Source of the DNA: Cycas panzhihuaensis
Taxonomy: Eukaryota; Cycadophyta
Direction: 5' to 3'
Assembly (NCBI GenBank): GCA_023213395.1
Contig: CM041465.1
Coordinates: 34,541,741 to 34,605,740, forward strand
DNA length: 64,000 bases
In this document: positions 21,731 to 34,926 of the stretch, piece after piece
How the letters are laid out: each line of letters begins with the position of its first letter
Position numbering within the stretch: position 1 is the first letter of the stretch
Notes under the pieces: generated by a model
Seen by the model: only the letters and a program-made list of their open reading frames with translations
Told to the model about the DNA's origin: nothing
Databases searched by the model: none
Position numbers and translations under genes: made by a program

Positions 21731-22625
21731 CTCAACAAGGTTAGATAATATATCAAATAAATGTTAAATTAGCATTTCTTAATAGTCATATTAATAAAGA
21801 AATTTATGTATTCCAACCATAAGAATTTGAAGTTGAATGTTATTAACACTTAAAACAAACTAAATATAACTTTATATGGATTAAAATAATCCCTAAGAGC
21901 ATAATATTCTAGTATTGATAAATATTCTTAAGATAAAGGATTTCAAAAGAGCCCTTTAGATCCCAATCTATATGTGAAAATAATTGGTAATTTAATCTTG
22001 ATTATAACACTTTATGTTGATGATATCATCTATATAAGAAACAATAATAAAATGTTCTAGGAATTTAAGGTTGATATAAGTTCATGATTTAAAATAACAA
22101 ACTTTGGTCAATGGTATTATTTTCTTAGTGTTAGAATATAACAAAGTGAAAGTGGTATATATATATATATATATAGATATAGATATATATATCACAAAGT
22201 ATTTATTATAAATATTTTTAAAAAGTCCAACATGAATAATTATAATTTAATAGTTATTATTATTAAAGTTAGGTTAAAGTTAAGTAAAATAAAGATTTTA
22301 TTTTAGTTGTTCATGCTTTATATCATTGATTGATAGGAAGTCTAATTTATTTAACAACTACTTAACTAAATATAGTATATACAATGAGTTTGACTTGAAG
22401 ATTCATATAAAAAACCAAGCAAGAACATTGCATTGCAACAAAGAGTATCCTTGGATGTATCAGAAGAACATTAAATTATGGACTTCATTATACTTCATCG
22501 AATGAAGGAGTGTAAATTGATTAATCATATAGATGTTGATGGGGTAAGTGATATTAAAGATCAGAAGTCAATTTTAGGTTATGTTTTTTGTTAAAAATAA
22601 TGTGCACTTTATGTTAGTGAGCTAA
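21731..22625 (+). pseudogene. copia(+) remnant: RT and start of RNase H, copy 1
   Basis: The plus strand reads V-K-L-A-F-L-N-S-H-I-N-K-E-I-Y-V-F-Q-P (about 21760-21820), the standard copia RT block. L-Y-V-D-D-I (about 22011-22029) follows with both catalytic Asp intact, then a decayed connection. D-Q-K-S-I-L-G-Y-V-F at 22560-22590 matches the copia RNase H motif R-K-S-T-S-G-Y-V-F. Reading stops soon after. No gag or integrase of this element is present. An AT microsatellite sits inside it at 22158-22192. Confidence 0.78.
22158..22192. repeat. (TA)n/(GATA) microsatellite, copy 1
   Basis: TA repeats with interspersed GATA. The second unit carries a differently arranged tract at 32049-32083, so it has changed since the duplication. 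Confidence 0.85.
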
Positions 22626-22639
22626 TTAATAAGGTTAGT

Positions 22640-22900
22640 TACTCTCATGTAACTTTCTCAACTCCTTGGCATAGTTCTTAAATTAAAGAGCGAATCATTT
22701 TCTCATTGATGGTTTTTTGAACCAATAACTTTGAGGGTGATTTCATTAGAATTTTGGGGAGATATAAGCATATATTGCAAGTGATTTTATATAAAGATTT
22801 TTTTATTGTTGTCTCTTCTATAATCTCTCATTCTTTGCTCTCTTTTTGTAAGTTTTAATTTAGTCTTATTCTTAGTTTTTTTGATATGGTATAATAGCCC
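22640..22900 (+). repeat. LTR remnant followed by a PBS, copy 1
   Basis: 22887-22900 reads TGGTATAATAGCCC, two mismatches from TGGTATCAGAGCCC, preceded by an LTR-like T-rich end. So a plus-strand LTR of undefined left edge ends near 22885. An ATG with a short open reading follows at 22926 (M-A-F-I-T-N-Q-I) and is lost by about 23000. It may be the start of a gag but is unproven. Confidence 0.5.
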
Positions 22901-23029
22901 ATAATTTATTTTGTGGGATTTTTCATGGCTTTTATAACAAATCAAATCTTTGGGGCATATTATTTTAAGGGTGTAAGAGTTAGCTTGGCATTATCCATAT
23001 TAAATTTTTTTATCTATTTAACAATATAT

Positions 23030-25047
23030 TTAGGTTAAGAAATAGTGATTTTTTACTTCGATTAACAAATTTGTAAACCTAGAAAGTAGTGTAATAGACC
23101 TAATTCTATCATTTTAAACTTAGTCATCAGAATTAATTTTAACTAAAGAATATGATAAAGTAAAGAACCAATTATTATAATATCATCTACATAAAGAATT
23201 AAAATGGTGATATTATTATCTTATTTTTAAAAATAGAGATTGGGATCACTAATACACTTACTGTATCTGTTTTGTAGAAGATAGTTATTAATTTAGTATA
23301 CCAAGATCAAGGAGCTTATTTGAGGCCATATAGCGATTTTTTTAACTTTCAGGCAAGATTAGGATTACTTACAAAACCAGGAGGTTATTTCATGTAGATT
23401 TCTTCTTTCAGGTCATTATTTAGAAAGATACTTTTCACATCTATTTGATGAATCTACCAACCAAAATTTTCTACTAAAATTATGATGATTTTAATAGTGT
23501 TCATCTTGGAAACAAGGGTAAAAGTTTTGGTATATTCAATACCATCAACTTGTGAAAAACCTTTAGCTACTAAACAAGCTTTGTGTTTTTTAACTCCTTC
23601 TTTTGAATTATACTTGGTTCAATAAACTCATTTACAGTCTACCAAGTTCTTATCAGGAGTTAAAGGAACTAAATCTTAAGTTGAATTCTTTTTTAGAGTA
23701 TCAATTTCATCTTGCATTACTTATTACCATGTTAGATTAATACTTGCTTGTTCAAAGGTTTTAGGATCATCTTTGGCCATGACTTTAGCCATTAGGGTAA
23801 AATTTGCTTGAAGCTTCTAGGAATAAGTTCTTCTAGTATTTAAGGGATTACCAACATCAGAACCAGCATTAGAGAGAGTTTTCTAAGCCTAAATAGATTG
23901 TTTGGTGTTGTTAGTAGTTTGTTTAAGAGACGTAGCCTAATTAGATGTGGATTGGATTGAGGTAGTTATATCGGTTAAGGTCTAATTTTGGAATTGAGTG
24001 GATAAAGACTTAATTATTTTAGAGTCAACTTATTTTTTAGAGGGGTCAAATAAGTAAGTATTAGTTAATAAGTTTTTAACCGGTAATTCAACATAAGAAG
24101 TGTTTGATAAAGAACCTTCTTCATCGAATACAACATCATGCAAGATCAAAATCTTATGCGTGATTGGGTTTAGAAGTTAGTAAGCTTTGCTTACTTCACT
24201 ATAACCAATAAAGATATATTTAAAACTTTTTTGATCAAGTTTTTGTTATTTTTCTTTAGGAACATGCCCCCAAGTAATGCTTCCAAATATTCTTAGATAT
24301 GTAATAGAAGGTTTATGACTAGAACATTTATGTTCTGGTGTAATAGTCTATAAAGATTTACTTAGTAAGCAGTTTAAGAGGTAGTTGAACCAAGTAATTA
24401 ATTTTGCCCACAACTTTATGTTAAGACCTTTTATGTGTAATATGCATCTAGTCATTTCAATAAGGGTATGTTTTTTGCATTCAGCAACACCATTTTATTG
24501 AGGGGTATAAGCTACAAAATGTTGAAATTATATTTTGTACTTCTTACTGTAGGAAATAAACTTATTGCTTAGGTACTCCTTATCATTATCAGATCCAAAG
24601 ATTTTAATTTTAGAGTTGGTTTGATTTTCAACTAAAGTTTTAAATTTAACAAAGATGTCAAATACTTGACTCTTTGTTTTTAGCATGTACACCCAACATT
24701 TTCTAGAGAAATCATCGATGAAGGTGAAAAAATACCTACTTCCAGAGTACGAGGGTACTTGGAATGGATTGCATATATCAGAGTGAACAAATTCAAGTTG
24801 AGCTTTTACTCAAAAAAAAAAATGAAGTGGAAAGGGATCCATGTGTTATTTTGCTATAACACAGGGCTTCACAAATACTATAAATAGTGTTTAAGGGGAG
24901 TAAGCCATGAACCATATCATGCTTACTAAAGTATTAGAGTTTGTCATAACTTGTATAGCCAAATAAAGCATGTCATAGCTTACTTATAGGGTTAGATTTT
25001 ACTATAAAGGAATTAGAAGTTCTAGTTTTAGAATGTTAAAGGTTTGT
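23030..25047 (-). pseudogene. copia-B pol remnant (RT and integrase), copy 1
   Basis: Minus-strand reading from right to left: an integrase core with D-N-D-K-E-Y-L-S-N-K-F and V-A-Y-T-P-Q (24470-24640); K-Y-I-F-I-G-Y-S (24195-24230); the linker; RT with L-Y-V-D-D-I-I-I (about 23175-23200) and L-G-L-L-H-Y-F-L-G-L-Q-I (about 23060-23100). The RNase H is missing: the element stops at the left junction near 23030. The right end is cut by the duplication breakpoint, so its protease and gag appear only after unit 2. Stops and frameshifts are common. Confidence 0.85.
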
Positions 25048-25052
25048 ATTTG
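25048..25052. other. 5-bp filler at the duplication junction
   Basis: ATTTG lies between the last base shared with the end of unit 2 and the first base shared with the start of unit 1. It is found at neither outer breakpoint. TTAAAGG occurs at both parental breakpoints (15160-15166 and 25036-25042). Confidence 0.75.
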
Positions 25053-28000
25053 CCCACTCCTCAAAAGTAGGAGGTGATGTGCGAGGGTGGGGCTAGGATG
25101 ACCATGAGGGTCTTATCCTAGAACATTAGGGGCTTAAATGCCCCATCCAAGTAAAGAACGATCAAGGATCTGAGAACTATGACGGAAGTGGATATAATGT
25201 TGATACAGGAACAAAACTAGACCAGGCAAAGGAAAAGGGGATAAAAAACAAGATATGGAAGAGGGTCGAAATGGAGGCCAAAGAGGGATCTTTGGGCTCA
25301 GGCGGGATGCTTGTTCTTTGGAACTTAAATCTATGGCAAGGGTTGGGGGTGGCCCATGAGGAGCACTTCATTACAGTTTATTTAGCTTGTAAAAGGATAA
25401 ATATTCTATGGTAGGTGACCAATGTTTATGGCCCTATGACGGTGGAGGGTAGAAAATTTATATGGGATAGAATTATAGAAATCCACAAAGATTGGAAAGG
25501 CCTCTGGCTAGTAGCAGGGGACTTTAATTGGGTACCGGTCCTAGAGGATAAGAAAGGGGGTCATGAGGGTTGGTCTAGGAGTATGTCTGACCTTGGTGAC
25601 TTTTTATAGAGAGGAGTGTTAATCGATACCCCCCTCAGGGGGGCCAAGTACATGTGGTCAAATAGGAGACTGGGGAATAATCATATTCAGATTAAATTAG
25701 ATAGGATTCTAGCCAATTATGAATGGATGCACCTCTATGGGGATATCAAACTTGAGGCTCTTTCAAAGATGGATTCTGACCATTCACCTCTTATGCTAGA
25801 GTTTTTATATCTAGTCAAGCATCGTGCATTCCCCTTTCATTTTGAACTTATGTTGATGCATCACCCTGATCTTAGGGAGCAGATCAAGGAGTGGTGGAGT
25901 ATCCCTGTGATGGGGCATGCCATGTTTAAATTCTCGAATAAGCTAAATTAGATTACAAGATAGATTAAGGTATGGAACAAAGAGGTTTTTGGCAACATCT
26001 TTGAAGCTAAAGGAAGATTGTTGGAGGAGCTGAATAGGGTGGAGCAGAGGATCCAAGAGGAGGGTAGGTTAAATTCCCTAGATTGGCGAGAGCGTATGAC
26101 CACAAAAGAGCTAGAAGAGGTGTTGGCTAAGGAGGAACTCCATTGGAAGTAGAAATCTAGGGAGCTCTGGATTGCAAAAGGGGACAAGAACACCAAGTTC
26201 TTCCATATGTCAATGATGAGGCACAAATCTTATAATAGAATAAGTAAGCTCCGTAGTGAGGAGGGTACTACAGAAGAACAAATTAGGAGAACAACGGTGG
26301 ATTATTTTAAAGAGCTATTTCTAGAACCAGGATGCTAGGACCTAGATTTACATGTGGACCTTTTGAGATGTATCCCAAGGCTGATTAATAATGTTCAAAA
26401 TAGAAGGCTGATAGAGTCATTCACCTTAGAGGAAATAGAGAAAGCTTTATTTAATATGGGGTGGGATAAAGCCCCTGGGCTAGACAGTTTTCCTCCTAGT
26501 TTTTTCCAAGAATATTGGGATATTATCAGGGAAGATCTAAAGATGGTACTAAATGAATTTTTTGAAAAGAAAATAATTATAAAGGAATGGCAGGATACCT
26601 TTTTTGTTTTGATCCCTAAAAAGGTTGGAGTGGAAGTCATGGAGGACTTCATACCGATAAGTCTATGTAATTTAAAATACAAAATCCTAGCTAAATTATT
26701 GGTGAACGAACTTAAAGATTGCTTTCCAACCATTATCTCTCCAAATCATGATGGGTTCATTAAAGGTAGATAAATTATGGATGGTATAATAATAGTCCAT
26801 GAGATGATTTATTCAACTTACCATAGGAAAGAAGTAGGCATGATAGTAAAAACTGACATGTCCAAGGCTTATGATCGAGTTGCTTGGGACTATCTTCTTA
26901 ATTATCTCAAGAACTTTGGATTTTGGGAGGTCTGGAGGGAATGGGTGAGGTGTTGCATTTCTAGTCCTTCATTTTCTATGCTGATAAATGGCTAGTCGTC
27001 CTTCTTTTTTTTTCTGGCTCTAGGGGACTAAGGCAGGGAGACCCCTTATCCCCCTATCTTTTTATTATATTGGCAGAAATATTAGGGAGGGCTACAGAGG
27101 AGTCCAAGAGGATTGGGTGGGTGATTGGTCTAAGGCCTTTCTCCAACTAAGATAATATTTTTCACCACTAGTTCGTTGACAATAACATCTTTCTAGGTAA
27201 GGCCTCCCTAGGGGAGGCCAGGGCTCTAAAAACTGGACTCCAAGCTTACGAGCAGGCCTCTAACCAAAAAATCAATCTGGAGAAGAGATCCATCTTCTTC
27301 ATCAATACACCAGAAAGGCTTCAATGGAGGATCAACATGGTATTGGAGATTCCCACTAGGCCCCTCCTGTCTACTTACCTAGGGGTTCTCCTTTTTATAG
27401 GTAATATGGGTAAGGACCTTTGGAACCCCATTATGGGGCAGATCTAGAGGAAGTTGGCAGGTTGGAAAGGGGTGCTACTCACCAAGGTGTCAAATACAGA
27501 TTGTAGTGGCTTCTTTATAGAGTATTCTAGTTTATTTGATGTCAATCTTCAAGATATCAATTAATATCACTTCAATCATAGAGGGCATCCTGAAGAGATT
27601 CCTCTAGTCTCAAACTAAGGAGAAAGATAGAACACATTTGGTTTCTTGGGAGAAAGAATTAAACCCAGGTGGGTGGGAGGGCTTAATGTTAGGAGAGTGG
27701 AGCTCTTTAATAGAGCTCTGTTGGTCAAACTAGGCTGGAGACTGGTAAAGTAGGAAGGCTCTCAATAGGGAAACATCATAGCTAGGAAATATCTAGGGGA
27801 CAAGTATTTCCTGATAGATGAGGTGAGAGGGGTTACTGGCTCCCCCATTTGGAGAGGGGGCTTGATATGGAAGCTAGGAAATGGGGAAGGTATTAGATTT
27901 TGGGAGGATAAATGGTGTGGCAATTATAAATTAAGAGATTTACCATCTATCAGCAACATGCAGAGGGCCTACAAGGATACTTATGGCCCACTAGTTAAGG

Positions 28001-29420
28001 ATTGTTGGGAAGGATAAGGTAAGGACATGAAGTAGAGAATGTTTAATGAGTTGTAGAACATGGAGGAGGGGATTCAGAACATCAAAGGCATATTATACCA
28101 CCAGTACATTCCTAAGAGGGCTTTTGCAGATACCTTGATTTGGTCATCATCCTCATCGGGGTCATACACCATTAAGGATGGTTATAATATGCTTATGACA
28201 GAGGAAGGTATGGTCAAGGAGGGCTTGCTAGCCGGGGCATGGAAACTTAAGCTAATCCCAAAGGTAGCAACTTTTTGGTGGTTATACCTGCAAAACAAGA
28301 TTCTAACAATTGATAATCTTCAAAAATGTGGGTTTGCCATGGCGAATAGATGTGAGCTATGTAGGGCAAATGCCGAGTCTCTGGACCATATCAACATCCA
28401 TTACCCCTTTTCCAGAGGCATGTGGGCTGACTTCTAGTCCAATCTAGGGATAGAATGGGTGGCTCCTAGGACCTTAAGGAATCAGTGGATGATGTGGAAA
28501 TCTCCCTTCAAGAGTAAGACACTGGGAAAGCTTTAGAATTTAATTTTGCCAGTTGGGACCTGGAATATATGGAAGGAGCATAATAGGAGAATCTTCGAAG
28601 GTAAGGAGATGGATGAGTAGAGATTCTTTGATAACATTCAGGGGAATACCTTAGAGATAATAAAACCCATGGATGAGGGGAGCATCTGTAAGGGGGAAGA
28701 AAGCATCCTTGAGTGCTGGGGAATAAAATGTCCAATTGGTAGGGGAGTGAAAAGGAGGACATGTCAATGGACCTGCCCTAGCAAGACTTAGGTTAAAATC
28801 AATTTCGACAGGACGGCCAAAGGAAACCCCAGTGAGGCAGGAGGAGGAGGCTTATGCAGAAACCAAGATGGGATAGTGAGATGGGCATTTGCGAAATACT
28901 ATGGTCATTAGACGAGCCACAAAGCTGAATTCAGGGCTATGCAAAAGGTGATAGCAATGGTGGATGATGAGGAATATGAGAAAGTGATAGTAGAAGGAGA
29001 CACCTTAAATGTGATCAAGAGCCTAAAGGTGGATATGGAGGTGTACTGGGGTAACTTGGATATGGTAAGGGATGCTTAGGATCTCCTAAGCACCAAGCAG
29101 AGCATTCAGGTCTAACATACATATAGGGAAGGAAATGCTACGGTGGATTAGCTTGCAAATTGGGCAGTGTTAAATAAAAGAAACTAGGTGTGGAGAGAGA
29201 ACTTCTCGTAGGAGCACTTAAGTATAGTTAGGATGGATTTGTTAGGACACAGTGAGGAGGCTTTTTAGGAGAGGGTGAAGGGAGTGAGTTTAGCTTAGTT
29301 AGGCCATGGGCATGTCATGGCCATTCCTACTTTCGCCGAAAGACAGCTGATGTAAAAGGTTTGGGGACCTATTAAAACCCCTTCTAATTTTTTACCAAAT
29401 CAAAAAAAAAAAAAAAAAAA
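25053..29420 (+). mobile_element. LINE copy 2, cut at 5' end by the duplication breakpoint
   Basis: Only ORF2 and the 19-base poly(A) tail (29402-29420) are present. ORF1, 5' UTR and left target duplication are missing because the duplicated block begins inside the LINE. It should not be counted as an independent 5'-truncated insertion. Confidence 0.92.
25091..29310 (+). pseudogene. LINE ORF2 copy 2: endonuclease, RT, zf-RVT, RNase H
   Basis: Same domains as copy 1 at plus 9886-9888 bases: endonuclease (25415-25815, with V-A-G-D-F-N-W intact because 25507 keeps TGG where copy 1 has TAG), RT (26354-27400), zf-RVT (28060-28437), RNase H (28780-29190). It shares with copy 1 the frameshift after I-Q-E, the F-V-D-N box and most TAG stops, so these predate the duplication. 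Differences include Asn to Asp in the K-A-P-G block, Asp to His at 26821, and a clustered change at 27480 that shifts the frame in this copy. Confidence 0.92.
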
Positions 29421-31372
29421 CATATCGAAACCCATGTAAATACAAAAATAAAATTAAGCATATAGTTTACAAATTATTAGAACTTAGGGTAGTTGTGCTA
29501 AGTAAAAGTCTATTTATTACACTTATAGTGTTGGTAAGAAAAAAAGAAAGTTCATTTTGAATGTGTGTTGATTATTGTTCACTTAATAAGGTTACTATTA
29601 AAATAAAATTTCTACATTGTGAATTAATAAATTATTTGATGACTTATATAGTGCTCAATATTTTACAAACCCAAATCTTAGACTAGGTTCTTATTAGATT
29701 AAGATCAAGGATGAAGATACACATAAAACAACATTCTGTACATATGAAGTATATTGTAAATACAAGGTAATAACATTTGGATTCATGTTAGTATTCTTCT
29801 ATGACATATGTATAGTAAAATTTAGGAAGATAATCTCAACTATGTAGACAAGGTTCTCAATACATTGCAAGAACAATTATTTTTCACAAAGAAATCTAAA
29901 TGTAGCTTTAGTAAACAACAAATAGATTATTTGGGCCATATCATTTTTAAGGATGGAGTTAAGGTTGATCTAAATAAAGCCAAAGCTATAATAAAATAAC
30001 CTATCCTATATACTCTTAAAATGTTGAAAGGATTCTTAGGACTTATTAGACACTATCATTAATTTATGAAGACTTATGTAGATATTACATTCACCTTGAT
30101 TAATCTTCTCAAAAAAGAAATTTTCATATGGAATGATGTAGCACAATCTTATTTTGAAAATCTTAAATTAATTATGATGTCCTTATCCTTCTTAATAATA
30201 CTAGATTTCACAAAAAAACTTTACTATAGAATATGAGACATTAAGAATAGGAATTGGTGTAGTCTTAATGCAAGATGGGAAACCTATTACCTATGAAAGT
30301 CTATAATTAAATGATTAAGATAAACTTAAAAATACATATGATAAATGGCACCAATACTTACTGGGCAATAAATTCCTTATTAAAACAAATCATAATAGTC
30401 TTTAATATTTCTTAAAATAATAAGATTTATTACCTAAATAACAAAAATGGGTTAGTAAGCTATAAATATATGATTTTTAAATTTGATATAAAATAGGAAA
30501 GATAAATGTCATTGCAAACACATTATCACATCGAGATGAGGGAATCCAACTTTAGACTATTACTATTATTAATCTTGGCTAGCTAAATGACATATGAATC
30601 AAATATAATAAGGACTCTAAATTAAGCCAACTAATCATTAATGTCCAAAAGGAACTGCAAGGAAAATTTGAATAAAGAAATGATATTTTTATAATATAAA
30701 GATTATGTCCACCTAAAGGTAAAATCAAAATTTAAATAATAAATTTTAAAAGAAGGACATACAATAGTAATTGGCTTTTATAAAACTTACCATCAAATAA
30801 GACAATAAATTTTTGGAAGGGAATAAAGAATGATATACAAAAATATGTTAATGAATATGAAATATATCAAACTTCTAAATATGAAAATATTCTTTTACCA
30901 AGGTTTCTATATCCATTTCCAATTTCACATATAAAGTGGAAAAGTATAAGTATGAATTTTATCATAGGATTACCAATGATATATGACAAAGATTATGTAT
31001 ATTTTATGGTTGATTGACTAACTACATATTCCCACTTCATAGTCATACAAAGTGAGAGAATTTAATTATGCCTTCAATTTACCACATACAACTTCCATCC
31101 ATGATGTTTTCCATGTCTCTTACATAAAATATAAGTTGGGAATAAGAATACCAATGCAAGTTAAATTTCTAATGTTGATAAAGAAGACACACTACTCTTA
31201 ATTCTTAAATCTATCCTAGAAGTACATGAATACTACTTACAATCTAGAACTAGTCAGGAGTATCTTGTTAAATAGAAATAACTTAACACTTCATGAGAAT
31301 CTCCTTCTATTTTTTAAAGTATCCCTATTTATGAAATTAAATTTCTAATGATTTAAGGGCAAAAGTTTTTTT
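29421..31372 (+). pseudogene. Ty3-B RT, RNase H, integrase and chromodomain, copy 2
   Basis: Duplicate of 19530-21480 with the same internal integrase deletion and the same stops. The chromodomain (S-R-T-S-Q-E-Y-L-V-K) is near 31240-31275. Only scattered substitutions and one-base indels separate the copies. Confidence 0.87.
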
Positions 31373-31622
31373 AGAAAGGAGAGTTTATAGTGAGCCTAAT
31401 TTATAAGTAATTATGAATTAATAGTCAACTATGTAAGGAAGTAACTATTTAATAAGTCATAACCCTTCATATTTAATAATATATATATGCTTGGAAATTA
31501 TATAATATAATCATTAGTCAATTATTAATTCAATATAACTTTAGATATTAGGACTTTGACCTATAAAAATCTTCTTGCGTATGAGTGTGACTACATGGAT
31601 CACCTCAATCTTATCTTTAGTA
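31373..31622 (+). repeat. Ty3-B polypurine tract and truncated 3' LTR, copy 2
   Basis: Duplicate of 21481-21730. TGAGCCTAATT starts at 31391. A small two-base insertion near 31577 distinguishes it from unit 1. Confidence 0.55.
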
Positions 31623-32517
31623 ACTCAACAAGGTTAGATAATATATCAAATAAATGTTAAATTAACATTTCTTAATAGTCATATTAATAAAGAAATTTAT
31701 GTATTCCAACCATAAGAATTTGAAGTTGAATGTTATTAACACTTAAAACAAACTAAATATAACTTTATATGGATTAAAATAATCCCTAAGAGCATAATAT
31801 TCTAGGATTGATAAATATTCTTAAGATAAAGGATTTCAAAAGAGCCCTTTAGATCCCAATCTATATGTGAAAATAATTGGTAATTTAATCTTGATTATAA
31901 CACTTTATGTTGATGATATCATCTATATAAGAAACAATAATAAAATGTTCTAGGAATTTAAGGTTGATATAAGTTCATGATTTAAAATAACAAACTTTGG
32001 TCAATGGTATTATTTTCTTAGTGTTAGAATATAACAAAGTGAAAGTGGTATATATATATATATAGATATATAGATATATATATCACAAAGTATTTATTAT
32101 AAATATTTTTAAAAAGTCCAACATGAATAATTATAATTTAATAGTTATTATTATTAAAGTTAGGTTAAAGTTAAGTAAAATAAAGATTTTATTTTAGTTG
32201 TTCATGCTTTATATCATTGATTGATAGGAAGTCTAATTTATTTAACAACTACTTAACTAAATATAGTATATACAATGAGTTTGACTTGAAGATTCATATA
32301 AAAAACCAAGCAAGAACATTGCATTGCAACAAAGAGTATCCTTGGATGTATCAGAAGAACATTAAATTATGGACTTCATTATACTTCATCGAATGAAGCA
32401 GTATAAATTGATTAATCATATAGATGTTGATGGGGTAAGTGATATTAAAGATCAGAAGTCAATTTTAGGTTATGTTTTTTGTTAAAAATAATGTGCACTT
32501 TATGTTAGTGAGCTAAT
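31623..32517 (+). pseudogene. copia(+) remnant: RT and start of RNase H, copy 2
   Basis: Duplicate of 21731-22625, with L-Y-V-D-D-I near 31903-31920 and S-I-L-G-Y-V-F near 32460-32480. The microsatellite at 32049-32083 has a different TA/GATA arrangement from unit 1. Confidence 0.78.
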
Positions 32518-32531
32518 TAATAAGGTTAGTT

Positions 32532-32791
32532 ACTCTCATGTAACTTTCTCAACTCCTTGGCATAGTTCTTAAATTAAAGAGTAAATCATTATCTCATTGA
32601 TGGTTTTTTGAACCAATAACTTTGAGGGTGATTTCATTAGAATTTTGGGGAGATATAAGCATATATTGCAAGTGATTTTATATAAAGATTTTTTTATTGT
32701 TGTCTCTTCTATAATCTCTTATTCTTTGCTCTCTTTTTGTAAGTTTTAATTTAGTCTTATTCTCAGTTTTTTTGATATGGTATAATAGCCC
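32532..32791 (+). repeat. LTR remnant followed by a PBS, copy 2
   Basis: Duplicate of 22640-22900. The PBS TGGTATAATAGCCC is at 32778-32791. Confidence 0.5.
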
Positions 32792-32919
32792 ATAATTTAT
32801 TTTGTGGGATTTTTCATGGCTTTTATAACAAATCAAATCTTTGGGGCATATTATTTTAAGGGTGTAAGAGTTAGCTTGGCATTATCCATATTAAATTTTT
32901 TTATCTATTTAACAATATA

Positions 32920-34926
32920 TTTAGGTTAAGAAATAGTGATTTTTTACTTCGATTAACAAATTTGTAAACCTAGAAAGTAGTGTAATAGACCTAATTCTAT
33001 CATTTTAAACTTAGTCATCAGAATTAATTTTAACTAAAGAATATGATAAAGTAAAGAACCAATTATTATAATATCATCTACATAAAGAATTAAAATGGTG
33101 ATATTATTATCTTATTTTTAAAAATAGAGATTGAGATCACTAATACACTTACTGTATCTGTTTTGTAGAAGATAGTTATTAATCTAGTATACCAAGATCA
33201 AGGAGCTTATTTGAGGCCATATAGCGATTTTTTTAACTTTCAGGCAAGATTAGGATTACTTACAAAACCAGGAGGTTATTTCATGTAGATTTCTTCTTTC
33301 AGGTCATTATTTAGAAAGATACTTTTCACATCTATTTGATGAATCTACCAACCAAAACTTTCTACTAAAATTATGATGGTTTTAATAGTGTTCATCTTGG
33401 AAACAAGGGTAAAAGTTTTGGTATATTCAATACCATCAACTTGTGAAAAACCTTTAGCTACTAAACAAGCTTTGTGTTTTTTAACTCCTTCTTTTGAATT
33501 ATACTTGGTTTAATAAACTCATTTACAGTCTACCAAGTTCTTACGAGGAGTTAAAGGAACTAAATCTTAAGTTGAATTCTTTTTTAGAGTATCAATTTCA
33601 TCTTGCATTACTTATTACCATGTTGGATTAATACTTGCTTGTTCAAAGGTTTTAGGATCATCTTTGGCCATGACTTTAGCCATTAGGGTAAAATTTGCTT
33701 GAAGCTTCTAGGAATAAGTTCTTCTAGTATTTAAGGGATTACCAACATCAGAACCAGCATTAGAGAGAGTTTTCTAAGCCTAAATAGATTGTTTGGTGTT
33801 GTTAGTAGTTTGTTTAAGAGACGTAGCCTAATTAGACGTGGATTGGATTGAGGTAGTTATATCGGTTAAGGTCTAATTTTGGAATTGAGTGGATAAAGAC
33901 TTAATTATTTTAGAGTCAACTTATTTTTTAGAGGGGTCAAATAAGTAAGTATTAGTTAATAAGTTTTTAACCGGTAATTCAACATAAGAAGTGTTTGATA
34001 AAGAACCTTCTTCATCGAATACAACATCATGCAAGATCAAAATCTTATGCGTGATTGGGTTTAGAAGTTAGTAAGCTTTGCTTACTTCACTATAACCAAT
34101 AAAGATATATTTAAAACTTTTTTGATCAAGTTTTTGTTATTTTTCTTTAGGAACATGCCCCCAAGTAATGCTTCCAAATATTCTTAGATATTTAATAGAA
34201 GGTTTATGACTAGAACATTTATGTTCTGGTGTAATAGTCTATAAAGATTTACTTAGTAAGCAGTTTAAGAGGTAGTTGAACCAAGTAATTAATTTTGCCC
34301 ACAACTTTATGTTAAGACCTTTTATGTGTAATATGCATCTAGTCATTTCAATAAGGGTATGTTTTTTGCATTCAGCAACACCATTTTATTAAGGGGTATA
34401 AGCTACAAAATGTTGAAATTATATTTTGTACTTCTTACTGTAGGAAATAAACTTATTGCTTAGGTACTCCTTATCATTATCAGATCTAAAGATTTTAATT
34501 TTAGAGTTGGTTTGATTTTCAACTAAAGTTTTAAATTTAACAAAGATGTCAAATACTTGACTCTTTGTTTTTAGCATGTACACCCAACATTTTCTAGAGA
34601 AATCATCGATGAAGGTGAAAAAATACCTACTTCCAGAGTACGAGGGTACTTGGAATGGATTGCATATATCAGAGTGAACAAATTCAAGTTGAGCTTTTAC
34701 TCAAAAAAAAAAATGAAGTGGAAAGGGATCTATGTGTTATTTTCCTATAACACAGGGCTTCACAAATACCATAAATAGTGTTTAAGGGGAGTAAGCCATG
34801 AACCATATCATGCTTACTAAAGTATTAGAGTTTGTCATAACTTGTATAGCCAAATAAAGCATGTCATAGCTTACTTATAGGGTTAGATTTTACTATAAAG
34901 GAATTAGAAGTTTTAGTTTTAGAATG
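32920..34926 (-). pseudogene. copia-B RT and integrase, copy 2
   Basis: Same readings as copy 1: integrase core (V-A-Y-T-P near 34390), K-Y-I-F-I-G-Y near 34100, RT L-Y-V-D-D near 33070-33090 and L-H-Y-F-L-G near 32960-32985. In copy 1 the V-A-Y-T-P-Q stretch is followed by a TCA-type codon, and here by TTA (a G to A change in 'attgagg' versus 'attaagg' at 34389), one of the post-duplication differences. Confidence 0.83.

Larger units (their letters stand above)
15167..25047. repeat. 9.9-kb direct tandem duplication, unit 1
   Basis: From 'cctactcctcaaaag' to 'ttaaaggtttgt' this block matches 25053-34938 base for base, with sparse substitutions and small indels (offset 9886 at the start, 9891 at the end). 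It covers LINE ORF2, Ty3-B pol and LTR, the copia(+) remnant and the 3' two-thirds of copia-B. Neither end coincides with a transposon boundary. Confidence 0.95.

Noticed and set aside
25053-29420. A second, independent 5'-truncated LINE insertion
   Set aside because: The similarity continues beyond the poly(A) tail through Ty3 and copia sequence to 34938, so this copy arose by DNA duplication. No separate target duplication exists.
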